From NCBI RefSeq assembly GCF_028640845.1, contig NC_080540.1:98884061-98948060 (forward strand): 64,000 bases of DNA. The letters are read 5' to 3'. Made by a program: the position numbers and the translations under genes. This DNA is from Ahaetulla prasina (lineage: Eukaryota; Chordata; Lepidosauria; Squamata; Colubridae). The notes under the pieces are model-generated. The model saw only the letters and a list, made by a program, of their open reading frames with translations. It searched no databases and had not been told where the DNA came from. Below are positions 29,001 through 37,244 of this stretch, in pieces (position 1 is the stretch's first letter; each line of letters opens with the position of its first letter).

Positions 29001-29811
29001 CCCCCCTGTGATACCATATGGAAGCAAAAGTTTTGCTCTGAAGAAACAGTATATAAAGAACATTGATAATTTTGAATTTTTAAGTTTGGGAAGATTCCTG
29101 AGGATATCATTGATAACCAAGGGGAAAAAAAGTTATCATACCGGTAGATCTTGATTTAACAATCATTCATTCAGTGACCGTTTGAAATTATTATAGTGTC
29201 GAATGAAAGGATTTATGACCTGTGCCTGATTATGGCTGTTGCACTGCTCCCATGGTTACAGGATCAGAAGTCAGGCACTTGGCTGACTGATCACAGGGTG
29301 CTGCAACTGCCCTATTCCCTCCCTCCTAGTTTATGACCTTTGGCAGCAGCACTGGGCCTGGACCTGAAGTAGAGGCTTGAGGCTTTTAGCAGTGTCAGAC
29401 AGCTGTCACCACCCCTGGCTTGGACTTTTCATAGAACAGTTTTTGGAGAAGGAATTACATGCAGAGTTTACAGAATGAGGTTTTCATTTTAGCATCCCAT
29501 TCCTCCAAGGCCAGGTTCTCCAAAGTATGTTTTTCATTCATTTTAGTAGAAATAATTTCCTACTACCTGTCTTTGGGACTGATTTAATTAATCAGAGCCA
29601 CTCCTTTCTTAAGAAGTTCACATTTATACCAACAAATATTTTGATAAGACTGCATTAGTCTTATCAATAAGAAAACTAATTGTTTGCTGCCGTCATTTCT
29701 AATGTACACAATTTCCTATTTGTTTTTAGGTTAAGCAAAAGAAAACATCTCTACAGGGTAGAGAATTCAGAGCAAAATGATCTGACCATCAAGAATATAA
29801 CATCATTTTGA
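1777..29811 (+). CDS. SLC22A4: SLC22A4 (OCTN1) transporter gene, exons 2-10; exon 1 lies upstream of the window
   Basis: Nine exons join in frame: 1777-1880, 4718-4872, 12248-12419, 18781-18907, 21833-21930, 23342-23556, 26278-26460, 27583-27718 and 29730-29811, giving 423 residues plus a stop. With a 131-codon exon 1, as in its neighbour, the protein would be about 554 residues, close to mammalian OCTN1 (about 551). The family is SLC22 of the major facilitator superfamily: 12 membrane helices, plasma membrane, moving ergothioneine and organic cations. Visible marks are the loop 2-3 motif GQLSDKFGRK, the OCTN nucleotide-binding-like GTEILGKS at about residue 218, PESPRWL, ELYPT followed by VRN, and a C-terminal PDZ ligand ending T-S-F. 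Blocks such as NYVVAFIL and FSTLGVC match OCTN1 better than OCTN2, and its place upstream of SLC22A5 fits vertebrate synteny. All introns are GT-AG. Confidence 0.95.
2770..3807. mobile_element. 1.04-kb non-autonomous pogo/Tigger-like DNA transposon
   Basis: Starts CAGGTAGTCCTCGAGTTA and ends in an imperfect inverted copy (reverse complement CAGCCAATCTCTGGGTTACG), with TA on both sides (2768-2769 and 3808-3809), the target duplication of Tc1/mariner/pogo elements. Inside, a block of about 240 bp (agatctgtctc, gagggagaggagag, ctcctttccaccaccac) occurs twice in direct orientation near 3017-3175 and 3251-3515. From 3540 to 3730 short units around ttcaaaggcctcatagg alternate in orientation. No transposase frame is present. 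Confidence 0.75.
4143..4404 (-). mobile_element. tRNA-derived SINE with L2-type tail
   Basis: Read on the - strand: a tRNA-like head with an A-box-like gctcacgctgg and B-box-like ggttcgagccc, a central body (aatgaggacccagattgttg), and a 3' hairpin ccgccctgagtcttcggaga followed by an A-rich end. Near-identical to the copy at 51429. Confidence 0.85.
4718..4872 (+). CDS. SLC22A4: SLC22A4 exon 3 (residues about 166-218)
   Basis: The 155-bp exon lies between an acceptor ending ccaaaag and the donor gtaaga. It completes motif A (K-F-G-R-K) and encodes the third and fourth helices, including [17 protein letters not shown] and [15 protein letters not shown]. The arginine of FGRK falls at about residue 169, a position where human OCTN2 mutations cause carnitine deficiency. 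Confidence 0.95.
5171..5330 (-). mobile_element. CR1-like LINE, 3' end fragment
   Basis: Contains ggaagggacg, cttctagtccaaccccctg and tccagtgttggagcattcac, the same 3' coding/UTR end as the larger CR1 copies at 5615 and 44268, reversed. Confidence 0.85.
5615..6090 (+). mobile_element. CR1-like LINE, C-terminal part of reverse transcriptase and 3' UTR
   Basis: The frame 5608-6030 is open and encodes the end of a CR1-type reverse transcriptase ORF ([38 protein letters not shown]). It is followed by the UTR ttggactagaagacctccaa and a trinucleotide tail. It is 5'-truncated, as most CR1 copies are, and has no active-site motif, so it is a fragment and not a host gene. Confidence 0.9.
6090..6160. 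repeat. (ATT)n then (AAT)n microsatellite at a CR1 tail
   Basis: About 40 bp of ATT units directly abut about 30 bp of AAT units, so the two halves are inverted and can pair. It is attached to the CR1 3' end, which often seeds microsatellites in snakes. Confidence 0.95.
6264..7804 (+). repeat. Tandem duplication, copy 1 (1,541-bp unit)
   Basis: The unit beginning aatgtttaaatcaacaatgg recurs 1,541 bp downstream nearly base for base, including a GC-rich patch (about 6300-6470), AT-rich stretches and the closing tcaagtgcaatagcca. Differences are few: single-base indels in G runs and scattered substitutions. Confidence 0.95.
7805..9344 (+). repeat. Tandem duplication, copy 2
   Basis: Second copy of the unit at 6264-7804. 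It ends where tcaagtgcaatagccaaa continues into unique sequence (ttttatctcc). The junction shares only about three bases with the unit start. Confidence 0.95.
10987..11065. repeat. (ATAG)n microsatellite
   Basis: About 18 near-perfect units of gata/atag. Long ATAG arrays are typical of snake genomes. Confidence 0.97.
11391..11523. mobile_element. Short TA-flanked MITE, ccctgtttcccc family, copy 1
   Basis: 133 bp with terminal inverted repeats (ccctgtttcccccaaaat at the left, cttattttcagggaagcatgg at the right), flanked by TA. The centre contains gcgcatggcaataagg and a copy of the ataagac motif. It matches 15350-15485 in reverse. Probably Tc1/mariner-type by its TA target. Confidence 0.75.
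11997..12072. repeat. Long imperfect inverted repeat (hairpin)
   Basis: Arms 12007-12028 and 12041-12062 pair at 21 of 22 positions around a 12-bp loop, and pairing continues more loosely outward (tctgatgcag against ctcaga). It lies 175 bp upstream of SLC22A4 exon 4. Confidence 0.9.
12248..12419 (+). CDS. SLC22A4: SLC22A4 exon 4 (residues about 218-275)
   Basis: The 172-bp exon has an acceptor ending aaacag and the donor gtgagt. It opens with GTEILGKS, the GxxxxGKS motif noted in OCTN1 as a possible nucleotide-binding site, then encodes two helices ([20 protein letters not shown] and [10 protein letters not shown]) and ends in the split tryptophan of PLWW. Confidence 0.95.
12874..12932 (+). 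mobile_element. SINE 3' tail fragment
   Basis: attgccttacacaatgtaag then the hairpin ccgccctgagtcttcggaga and ggatataaat; only the 3' end of the tRNA-derived SINE family is present. Confidence 0.85.
15350..15485. mobile_element. Short TA-flanked MITE, ccctgtttcccc family, copy 2 (reverse)
   Basis: Reverse-oriented relative of 11391-11523: gtgtttccctgaaaataagac at the left, ggaaacaggg then TA at the right, with ttgccatgcgctcaaaagg inside. Confidence 0.75.
15714..15963 (-). mobile_element. tRNA-derived SINE with L2-type tail
   Basis: Same family and orientation as 4143-4404: A-rich end and hairpin at the left, body with caatctgggtcctcatttta, degraded tRNA head at the right. The B-box side is changed (ggactagaacctg). 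Confidence 0.85.
17161..17556. mobile_element. Pogo/Tigger-like MITE, complete, TA-flanked
   Basis: 396 bp starting CAGGTAGTCCTCGACTTACA and ending in the inverted repeat GTAACTCGAGGACTACTTG, with TA on both sides (17159-17160, 17557-17558). Internal landmarks are cagttcatttagtgaccatt and cttaacaa motifs. Best-preserved copy in the window; no transposase. Confidence 0.85.
18781..18907 (+). CDS. SLC22A4: SLC22A4 exon 5 (residues about 275-317)
   Basis: The 127-bp exon follows an acceptor ending gttacag and precedes the donor gtaagt. It encodes [19 protein letters not shown], the SLC22 signature at the start of the large intracellular loop, and the charged helix that follows. It ends on a complete codon (GAC). 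Confidence 0.95.
18917..19063 (+). mobile_element. Decayed tRNA-derived SINE, 5' part
   Basis: ggagttggtgtagtggttaa resembles an A box in a tRNA-like head, followed by attctaatcctaccttaggc in the B-box region. It starts ten bases after the exon 5 donor. Same family as the SINE at 44185. Confidence 0.65.
19150..19285 (+). mobile_element. Decayed SINE, 3' part
   Basis: ctgggtaattttggaccaat through gagttgcttataaagtaata and gggataaaaat matches the 3' half seen at 37018 and 45921. It may be the rest of the SINE at 18917 after an insertion. Confidence 0.55.
20998..21358. mobile_element. Pogo-like MITE, diverged subfamily
   Basis: Starts CAGTAATCCTTGCCTTACAA and ends in gtaagtctagggctatag, flanked by TA. 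Internally it has cattaaatgag and ttattaagtgaatcat motifs, like the other copies but clearly diverged. Confidence 0.7.
21833..21930 (+). CDS. SLC22A4: SLC22A4 exon 6 (residues about 318-350)
   Basis: The 98-bp exon sits between an acceptor ending cctaag and the donor gtaagg. It encodes the rest of the intracellular loop and the start of helix 7 ([20 protein letters not shown]), close to mammalian OCTN1. The final tryptophan codon is split TG|G. Confidence 0.93.
21931..23341 (+). other. SLC22A4 intron 6
   Basis: An 18-bp unit (cattaaatgcagaggccc) occurs twice in tandem about 20-50 bp after the exon 6 donor, and a mixed trinucleotide repeat lies at 22455-22510. Otherwise AT-rich with no recognisable element. 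Confidence 0.75.
22455..22510. repeat. Mixed trinucleotide repeat (AAT, AGT, ATC)
   Basis: Runs of aataat, agtagt and atcatc follow one another over about 55 bp. Confidence 0.9.
23342..23556 (+). CDS. SLC22A4: SLC22A4 exon 7 (residues about 350-422)
   Basis: The 215-bp exon follows an acceptor ending atttcag and precedes the donor gtaaga. It encodes helices 7-9: [12 protein letters not shown], the conserved [12 protein letters not shown] loop, [12 protein letters not shown], the basic LPRRY turn and [14 protein letters not shown]. Confidence 0.95.
24023..24230 (-). mobile_element. Short 5'-truncated LINE-like insertion with 18-bp target duplication
   Basis: The 18-mer tggtagcaataacattct occurs at 24023-24040 and 24213-24230. 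The 172 bp between (24041-24212) begin T-rich (tttagtatttttatataaat) and look like the 3' end of a retroelement in reverse. The family is not certain; an L1-type 3' end is my best guess. Confidence 0.7.
24360..24456. mobile_element. Pogo-like MITE fragment
   Basis: cagtctctacttataacta and gttcaaagttacaattgcac align with the first 100 bp of the element at 17161; the rest is missing. Confidence 0.6.
25411..25681 (-). mobile_element. tRNA-derived SINE with L2-type tail
   Basis: Hairpin and A-rich end at the left (cccgcccttctccgaagact in reverse), body with caatctgggtcctcatttta, B-box-like ggacttgaacctgc, and a head ending tgagccaccagaggc. Confidence 0.88.
26278..26460 (+). CDS. SLC22A4: SLC22A4 exon 8 (residues about 422-483)
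   Basis: The 183-bp exon follows an acceptor ending ccacag and precedes the donor gtaaga. It encodes [20 protein letters not shown], then YPTIVRN, the strongly conserved SLC22 stretch, and [15 protein letters not shown]. This is the best conserved part of the gene. Confidence 0.96.
26655..26893 (-). mobile_element. tRNA-derived SINE, second subfamily (aagcggtttacagag type)
   Basis: Shares the caatctgggtcctcatttta body with the other SINEs but ends in ctaagcggtttacagagtca instead of the cgccctgag hairpin. It has a tRNA-like head near gcactctaaccactgtg. Confidence 0.82.
26977..27145 (+). mobile_element. Decayed tRNA-derived SINE
   Basis: gatagtggttaaaggtatca (A-box-like), ccttccttaggcacaaagcc, and ggcaaaccatttctaaaata, as in the family at 18917. 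Confidence 0.6.
27583..27718 (+). CDS. SLC22A4: SLC22A4 exon 9 (residues about 483-528)
   Basis: The 136-bp exon follows an acceptor ending ttaccag and precedes the donor gtaact. It encodes the last helix ([20 protein letters not shown]) and PLPETFDEM, the C-terminal counterpart of PESPRW common to sugar- and SLC22-type transporters. Confidence 0.95.
28080..29095 (+). mobile_element. Decayed RTE/BovB-like LINE, reverse transcriptase region
   Basis: Translating across frameshifts and stops gives RTE/BovB landmarks in the right order: FIDYKKPFD near 28367, [10 protein letters not shown] near 28410, LMRNLHIG near 28512, and a C-terminal [16 protein letters not shown] followed by IDNFEF near 29005-29075. 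Many stops show it is long dead. RTE is the clade of the BovB elements abundant in squamates. Confidence 0.7.
29141..29320. mobile_element. Pogo-like MITE fragment
   Basis: ccggtagatcttgatttaac and cattcattcagtgaccgttt align with the 5' part of the family, followed by atggttacaggatcagaa. Confidence 0.6.
29730..29811 (+). CDS. SLC22A4: SLC22A4 exon 10, C-terminal tail and stop codon
   Basis: The acceptor ends ttttag; the exon completes a glycine codon, encodes a polar basic tail of about 26 residues ending LTIKNITSF, and stops at TGA 29809-29811. The tail diverges from mammals, as is usual for this exon, but keeps a class I PDZ ligand (T at -2, F at the end). Confidence 0.9.
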
Positions 29812-30300
29812 TCATAACAATTGAATGGAGGAGTTTGTTGTTAACTGTTTTTCTAAAGATGTATGAAAGTCAATAACACTATTAGAGAGACTTTTCCTAA
29901 TAATCCTGCGGTTCTCAAAACACTGATGTACCAAATATGTGGAATTGTGTTAAATTGCTGTGTTGGCACAAGTTACTTTTATCAGTAACTATTTCTATTC
30001 CTTGGCTTGGGATTTGCATTTTTGTGATGTCTTGAATATTTTCATCTCTTCTTGAGGTGCAGGTATTATTTTATTGTTATATGTCTATTTATACTTTATA
30101 TAACATTTTAGTTTTGTGTTTCTTGAACTCCAAACATCATTTTTAAGTATCCTAATGTCTGGATTAAGATCTATAATGTTACACTTTAGAAAATAAATGG
30201 CAGAATTTTTTATGGATAGGGCTGTATCTTCTAAGGCTCGCTTGAAAAATCTTTCAAAGAAAAAATTGACTGTAATAAAATGTAACTTTAAACTTTAAAA
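29812..30300 (+). other. SLC22A4: Probable SLC22A4 3' UTR with polyadenylation signals
   Basis: AT-rich sequence follows the stop codon. AATAAA hexamers lie at 30192-30197, 30274-30279 and 30352-30357. The true cleavage site cannot be chosen from sequence alone; the end given is just past the second signal. Confidence 0.5.
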
Positions 30301-33300
30301 ATATATTTTTAAAAGTGACGCACATTTTTTGAAATTAGTTTACGTATTAGAAATAAATTATAACCATATTTTCCTCTGTAAACCAGAAAATAGCTCTGAA
30401 AATTCAAAATTTAAAATTAACTATCATTGGCTTCTACCTTATAGGAAATTTGCCTGTCAAAGAAAGAACAATGCGCACAATATGTAGACAGGTTTTCTCC
30501 ACATTTCACATTCTAGTTATTTATATGATTAATTAATTTACTGGACCCAAATGCAGCTCTTTATTTTCTTCAGTGAGAAATATAAATCAGGTATTATGTT
30601 GGAATGTAAGTCAGCCTGCCAGAAGAAATTATTTCATGAAACTGGATTTTTAAAACATTTTAGGTGATACAGTAAGTATTAAAGATGACGGTGTGCATGA
30701 GCTTGTCAGCAATCCATTGCTGAGAAAGTCATATGATAAGATAATAATTTAAATCAAGTATTCAGACAATTGCTTCTTTATGTATAGATCACAATTTGTT
30801 GCCCATTTAACACTGGAATTCTTTATTTTTTGTCAACAAAATCATATGCCTACATCTATTTCTTGTTTGAAAAGCTTAAAATGGGATTTTATGAAAATGT
30901 TAACCTTTGTAATTCAGATCTAGCCTGCATCATGCGAGGAAACTGGCTTTCCTGCTTTTACTGGGCAAGTACCATTCCAAGTAATACATTAATCAGATTT
31001 AATTCATTAAAAAGTATGCAACCCACTTAACTTAAATGTCAGAATCATAACTGTAGCAAAACTGCACAATATGCTGTGTTTTTATACCATTAATCTGAAC
31101 ACGGCATGTTTTGTTATAATACTACTAGTCCAGAACAATTTGTTTTATGACCTTAGATGAATCTCCTCCAATGTGATGATCCCAAGAAAATGCTGACTAT
31201 TTATGAGATTGATGGAGTTTATTATATTCTAATACATCTGATGGACAAGACTATCTTGGACATTGTGATGGTTCTGTGAAGGCTGCTTTAAATTTTACTT
31301 AGCAAAAGTTTTAAATATGCCAAAGGAAGTCTTTATAAAAGCAGCTTTTTCTAACCACTCCTTTGAAAACTAAAGATTAATAACTTCACATTCTGTATGG
31401 AGCATCTGTATCCACTTTGAAAAACAATGGCAAACGAGCAGAGCAGCATTTACATCAACCCCTGACTTTCAAGTGACAAATTCAGGACCAGTACCTCTTG
31501 TTCCTTGTAGGAGAACACTTTGCCTTATGAATCCTGTGCAGTGATGCTAACATTATATTAATGTATGTTATGTTCATTTCTTTTTCAAATTTTTATGATT
31601 CTGGTACAAAACATTTCCATAGTCTTTAACATGACACTTCTAATATTCAAGTTATTTGTAAGATTGCCAGGTTTTGAATCACAAGCTATCGCTGTGGATC
31701 AAGGGTTTTCTCAGGTTATTACCTATGGCAAACAGTCAGGATTCTGAAACACCATTTAGGGGGGGAAAAGTTCACACTAATGACTTTCTCAACAAAAATC
31801 TGTCAGATAAAATTGTTTAATAATGTATTGTAATCTGGCAATATATTATATATAAATATATTATGTATAAATATTTTAAAGAAAATAATGGATTCCTATA
31901 CAGTTTTACCCTGTTGTAATTGTAACTGTTTCTAAGACAATATTTGTGGTACTTTTTTGGAGAATCTAGTTTTGCTAGAGTTTTTTCGTTGTTTAAGAGT
32001 CTCTTGATTTTTAGTTCAACACTGTCCAGTTTAGAAAGCTGCACTTTCTAGAAGATTGTGACTTTGCAATTTTATTTTTAATTTTTGGAGGGAACACTTC
32101 TCAAAACTATTACAGTATTATCTGATCTAGTACAAGTTGTAAAGACATTTTAACCTTGTGCTATATCCTTAATTTCTTATAATATAGCTGTTTTCATAAC
32201 GAGGTCCAATTTAGTAGTTGAAGAAAGTCTGCTGAAGAAAACAATAATTGTATTTCTTTTTGCCTTTCATTGCTCCGTAGCTGAAAATTTATAACTTCCA
32301 GGCATGGAATTTTGACATTCTAAGTTCTGCAGTGTTGATCCTATAATTACTGCATCAAAATATTTTTCAATAAAATGTACATTCTTTGCCAATATAGACT
32401 TTTCTCAGGGATTTTTCAGATAATGATAGCAAACTTCCGAAGGACCACCATTTGCAATGGAAGAAGGCAGGTCATTGTCACATTTTAGTCCTTCCTTTAC
32501 TCTATTTTTTTTCTGTAAAACAATTGTGGTGCTAGCCAAAGTTTTAATTATGTCTCCTGGTAGGCAGTATGCACAATTTTGTTTCATTCACTGAAAGACA
32601 TTCACCAGTCATGCAAGTAGGGAATCAATACTTCAATACAGCTCCATTTTTATTTTTATTTTATTTTTTGCTACTGCCTTGAAAGACATTAAAAAGGAAG
32701 GAATCTGGTTCCTATTAGGTTGCAATAAAAGGCTACAAGTTATAAATCAGGCTGAACTAATTCCATTTAATTGTTAACTTTGTAAAGTGCCTTGTAGTCA
32801 AGTTTGGTGTTCCTTATTTAAAAAAAAAGACTGAAGTTTCTCAGTTAACCAAAGTGTGAGTTATCTATTCCATATATCTCATCTAACAGCTCTTTTAGAT
32901 GTGTTTTGGATTGCACTTATACTGTATCTGATAATGTACTGAATATTGCTTGGAATCAGGTTCTCCTGTTGAAAGAACTGGTTTTGTGATTAGAAGGGGG
33001 AAGGAAGTGCAATGGTCTTTCCTATTGGAGGATCCTCAGAGCAGATTGAGACAAAGGTGTAAGGTAGAGAGGAACACCTATCTTAAACATTTATGTTCTA
33101 TGTTGGACTCTTCGCTGTTCATTTGGATTGTGCCAATTTGTATAAAGTTTATGGAATCTGTCATGTATCACCCTGTAACAGTATCTCTTTATTTTCTTCA
33201 TTGCAAGTAAAACATAAACAAAACCTTCAAAACTTATGCTGAGTTGTTTTCTGTGAAGAGTAAAAAAAAAAAGGAAATTCCGTAAGTATAGTAATATGTA

Positions 33301-35141
33301 TAGTAATATAAAAATACATTTCCTTCAGATTCTGATAACATTGTCCTTATTTAGTACGAATAACTAACAAATCAATATAAAATATGAATATATATTGTAA
33401 GATGGAGGTTGGGGAACAAATGAAACTTAGCCTGAGGATGCTGATTTAGTATTAAATAACACAGATATATCAATAAATATGAAAGAATCACTTTAGGACT
33501 ATTATGAGGGCACTACAATCAATATTGTGTTGTAATTTCAAATTTGGGATAGGGTATCTTACACAAATAATATCAAAATAAAGCAGCCATGATATCCCAA
33601 AGCAGTCAAAATAGTTTGAACAATTATCAAAGCTATTACCATAAATATTTTTTGTTCACATCAATACTTTTCAAGATCAAAAGAATGCATGCATGTACAT
33701 TAGTTAGTTTGATAGTTCTTATCATGTGATAAATGTGGCAATTTATCAAGTGACATTCCAGAATAATAACTTGATTTTGCACCATAAAAAGAACTGTGCA
33801 TTTTTAAAGATTTACCGATTTATACTTTGCACAAATTTATCAAAACTGCAATTCCTAAATCAAAATTATATACAACTGATTTGGGGACTGGGTCTCTTTA
33901 AAACAGCAGACTGATCTGTGTTTCAAATAGAGATGTACAATACATTACTAAATGTGGAAGTATTTCAGGCACAAAGTATTTCTCGAGTTCAAAACAGGTA
34001 TCAAGATGGAAATTATACCATTTCAAGACTGAAACTTACAGAATAGTTGAAAATCTTCTATTTTGAATTTTGTGCTTCAAAATTTAGACAACTGTATCCC
34101 CAATAATAAATTTAAATATACATTCTTGCTTTGAATAAAAAAGGTGAACAAATAATTGGAAATAAATTATTCTCATTTTCTTAATTTCTAAAAATCTTCA
34201 CAAAGTTAATATTTCAAAAATATCTTCTACTTGGAAAGATAAACTTTGAATTATAGTTTTGGAGACAATTATGACGGCCCCTGGTTATCTCAAAATGATT
34301 TTTGAGGTTTGGATCTAGTTAGTTTTAGGTTAAGAGACCACTTTGAAATTTCAACACTGAGGGGTGGAAATGGGTGTTTGCAAACAGATTTTGCCTTTCT
34401 ACTTATATACCAAGATAATGTATTTTGAACTTGTTTCTCTAACATTTTATTAAATGAATTTTCAAATCAAATCTTTCTCCAAGTTAGCTAGATGTAAGCT
34501 GTTAGTTTATAAATACATCTACAGCCTCAGGTCTTCTGAATGATATCTTGCTAAGTGAAGTAGATATATACTAACAAGTTCATCTGTTTCCTATCTAAGC
34601 AATCATGCAATAAATAATCATTCTCCATTTAATTGGGAAATACAATAAAGCCTTTTCAAAGACTTTATTTGCAAGCTCTATCATTATTCAGGAGCTGTAG
34701 GAGAAATAAAACAAAGCAATGTCAACCATATCTGTATTGTTTCAAGGAAACCCATGGTCATCTCCATAAAGTCATCAAAAGCTGAGCTCAACTTCAGAGG
34801 CTTTACATTTTACCCTAAGAGCACTATCTTTCACAGGCAGAAACACACATTTGAGGTTTGTAATAATTGGCTTCTGAATTGGAGAATTTTTTTTTAATTT
34901 TAATTATTCAAATGCCATGGCACATTCCCTTCCTGGAGTATGTTCAAAGAAAAAAATGTGTAGAGACTTGTAGAAGCCTCAAGGATTGGTCTCTGTACAG
35001 ACTTGTATGAAGCCTCAAATATTCGCAAGGTGGACAATTCCAAGATAGCAAGCAAGAGTTAGATTTAATTGAAGTATAGTATTTCATTGCTTAATGCAAT
35101 AAAATTTTGAGTCCCTCCTGCTATATAATTGGAATATACAT

Positions 35142-36853
35142 CAGGGGTAGGTTCTACTTTTTTTTTTTAATTATTTATTAGATTTCTATACCGCCCTTCT
35201 CCCGAAGGACTCAGGGCGGTGTACAGCCAAAGTAAAAGCAAACAATACAATATACAATTAAAACGAAATTTAAAAAACTTATTACACAATTGGCCGAAAA
35301 CTTTAAAACATTTAAAATTCTAAAAACCCATTAAAATTCATATAAAATTTAGGAATATGGAATATAAATTTAAAAATACAGCAAAATTTAAGCCAGCCCC
35401 GCGCGAATGAATAAATACATTTTCAATTCGCGGCGAAAGGTCCGAAGGTCAGGTATTTGGCGTAGACCAGGGGGAAGTTCGTTCCAGAGGGTAGGGGCCC
35501 CCACAGAGAAGGATCTTCCCCTGGGGGCCGCCAGCCGACATTGTTTGGCGGATGGCACCCTGAGAAGTCATTCTCTGTGTGAGCGTACGGGTCGGTGGGA
35601 GGCATAAGGTAGCAGTAGGCGGTCCTGTAAGTACGCTTTACGGAGTGCTTTAAATGTAGTGACCAAAACCTTAAAGTGCACCCGAAAGACCACAGGCAGC
35701 CAGTGCAGACTGCGCAGGAGTGGTGTTACATGGGAGCTACGTGGAGCTCCCTCTATCACCCGCGCAGCTGCATTCTGGACTAACTGAAGCCTCCGGGTGC
35801 ACTTCAAGGGGAGCCCCATGTAGAGAGCATTGCAATAATCCAAGTGAGAGGTGACAAGAGCATGAGTGACTGTGCACAAGGCATCCCGATCAAAAAAGGG
35901 GCGCAACTGGCGAACCAGGCGAACCTGGTGAAAGGCCCTCCTGGAGACGGCCGTCAAATGATCTTCAAATGACAGCCGTTCATCCAGGAGAACACCCAAG
36001 TTGCGCACCCTTTCCTTTGGGGCCAATAACTCGCCTCCAACAGTCAGCCGCGGCTGCAGCTGACTGAATCGGGGTGCCGGCATCCACAGCCACTCCGTCT
36101 TGGAGGGATTGAGCTTGAGCCTGTTCCTCCCCATCCAGACCCGTACGGCTTCCAAACATCGGGACAGCACTTCAACAGCTTTGTTGGGGTGGCCCGGGGT
36201 GGAAAAGTACAGCTGAGTGTCATCAGCGTACAGCTGGTATCTCATCCCAAAGCTACTGATGATCTCACCCAGCAGCTTCATGTAGATGTTGAACAGGAGG
36301 GGCGAGAGTATCGACCCCTGCGGCACCCCACAAGTGAGGCGCCTCGCAGTCGACCTCTGTCCCCCTGTCAACACCGTCTGCGACCGGTCAGAGAGATAGG
36401 AGGAGAACCACCGATAAACGGTGCCTCCCACTCCCAATCCCCCCAACCGGCGCAGCAAGATACCATGGTCGATGGTATCAAAAGCCGCTGAGAGATCTAA
36501 CAGGACCAGGGCAGAGGAATAACCCCTGTCTCTGGCCCTCCAGAGATCATCCACCAACGCGACCAAAGCTGTCTCCGTGCTGTCTCCGGGTCGGAAGCCG
36601 GACTGGAACGGGTCTAGATAGACAGCTTCATCCAGGTATTGGGGTAGCTGCCGTGCCACAGCACACTCTACAACCTTCGCAACGAAGCGAAGGTTGGAGA
36701 CCGGACGATAAACTTAACTTTACTACCGGTTCACAATGGGAGTGTGCATGTGCAGATCATCCATGATGACATCGGGGCGGGTGGGCTGAGCCTCCTGCCA
36801 GTTTTACTATAGGTTCTATAGACCTGGACCGAACCGGAAGCAACCCACCACTG
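35142..36853. mobile_element. hAT-like MITE split by an L2 LINE
   Basis: Left end CAGGGGTAGGTTCTACTT and right end ccggaagcaacccaccactg are imperfect inverted termini. 8-bp flanks atatacat (35134-35141) and atatacac (36854-36861) match at seven of eight, the target size of hAT elements. The L2 occupies 35161-36713. Confidence 0.65.
35161..36713 (-). mobile_element. L2-like LINE with most of a reverse transcriptase
   Basis: The - strand frame from about 36712 to 35568 is open. It shows RT blocks in order: YRPVSNL, LDLSAAFDTIDH, GVPQGSILSPLLFNIY, the catalytic YADDTQLY, then NPSKTEWLW and [13 protein letters not shown]. Against the copy at 52572 a short deletion removes HGIGPG and the C-terminus is shifted into another frame. 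It is 5'-truncated at the RT start and ends in the L2 hairpin (cgcccttctcccgaaggact in reverse). A transposon remnant, not a host gene. Confidence 0.92.
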
Positions 36854-37017
36854 ATATACACACACACATAATATATAACTATTAGATGTAAAGGTGACAA
36901 CAATACAATTGGCTAGATGAGCAGAACGGTCTAATGTTACATAATAAATATGGTTGCATATATATATTTTGAATGCATATTTATATATTGGCAGGGAGCT
37001 AAATCTAAATATTACTG

Positions 37018-37160
37018 TCAAGTCTTGGGCCAGTCATTCTCTCTCAACCCAACCCACCTCATAGGGTTGTTGTGGGGAAAACAGAAGAAGCTGTGTTGGA
37101 TATGTTAAGTGCCTTGAGTTATTTGTAAAAATAAAGGATATAAATAAATAAAAAGAAAGA
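37018..37160 (+). mobile_element. SINE 3' half
   Basis: ttgggccagtcattctctct, caacccacctcatagggttg and gtgccttgagttatttgtaa match the host SINE at 45921; it ends in aaataaataaa. Confidence 0.7.
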
Positions 37161-37244
37161 ACTATTCAACCAATGTATGATTCTCTTTTCTGATTTATTT
37201 TTAATTAAAATATATTTAAAGGCTTGAGTTTTAATATGGGAGTA

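Larger units (their letters stand above)
27719..29729 (+). other. SLC22A4 intron 9
   Basis: About half is a decayed RTE/BovB-like LINE (28080-29095), followed by a pogo-like fragment (29141-29320). 29320-29729 shows nothing recognisable. Confidence 0.75.

Noticed and set aside
28674..29120. 148-codon frame on the - strand of SLC22A4 intron 9
   Set aside because: It is antisense to the decayed RTE/BovB remnant; low complexity and no recognisable domain.
35568..36659. 363-codon frame as a possible host gene
   Set aside because: It is an L2 reverse transcriptase with YADD, truncated and frameshifted, with LINE 3' tail.
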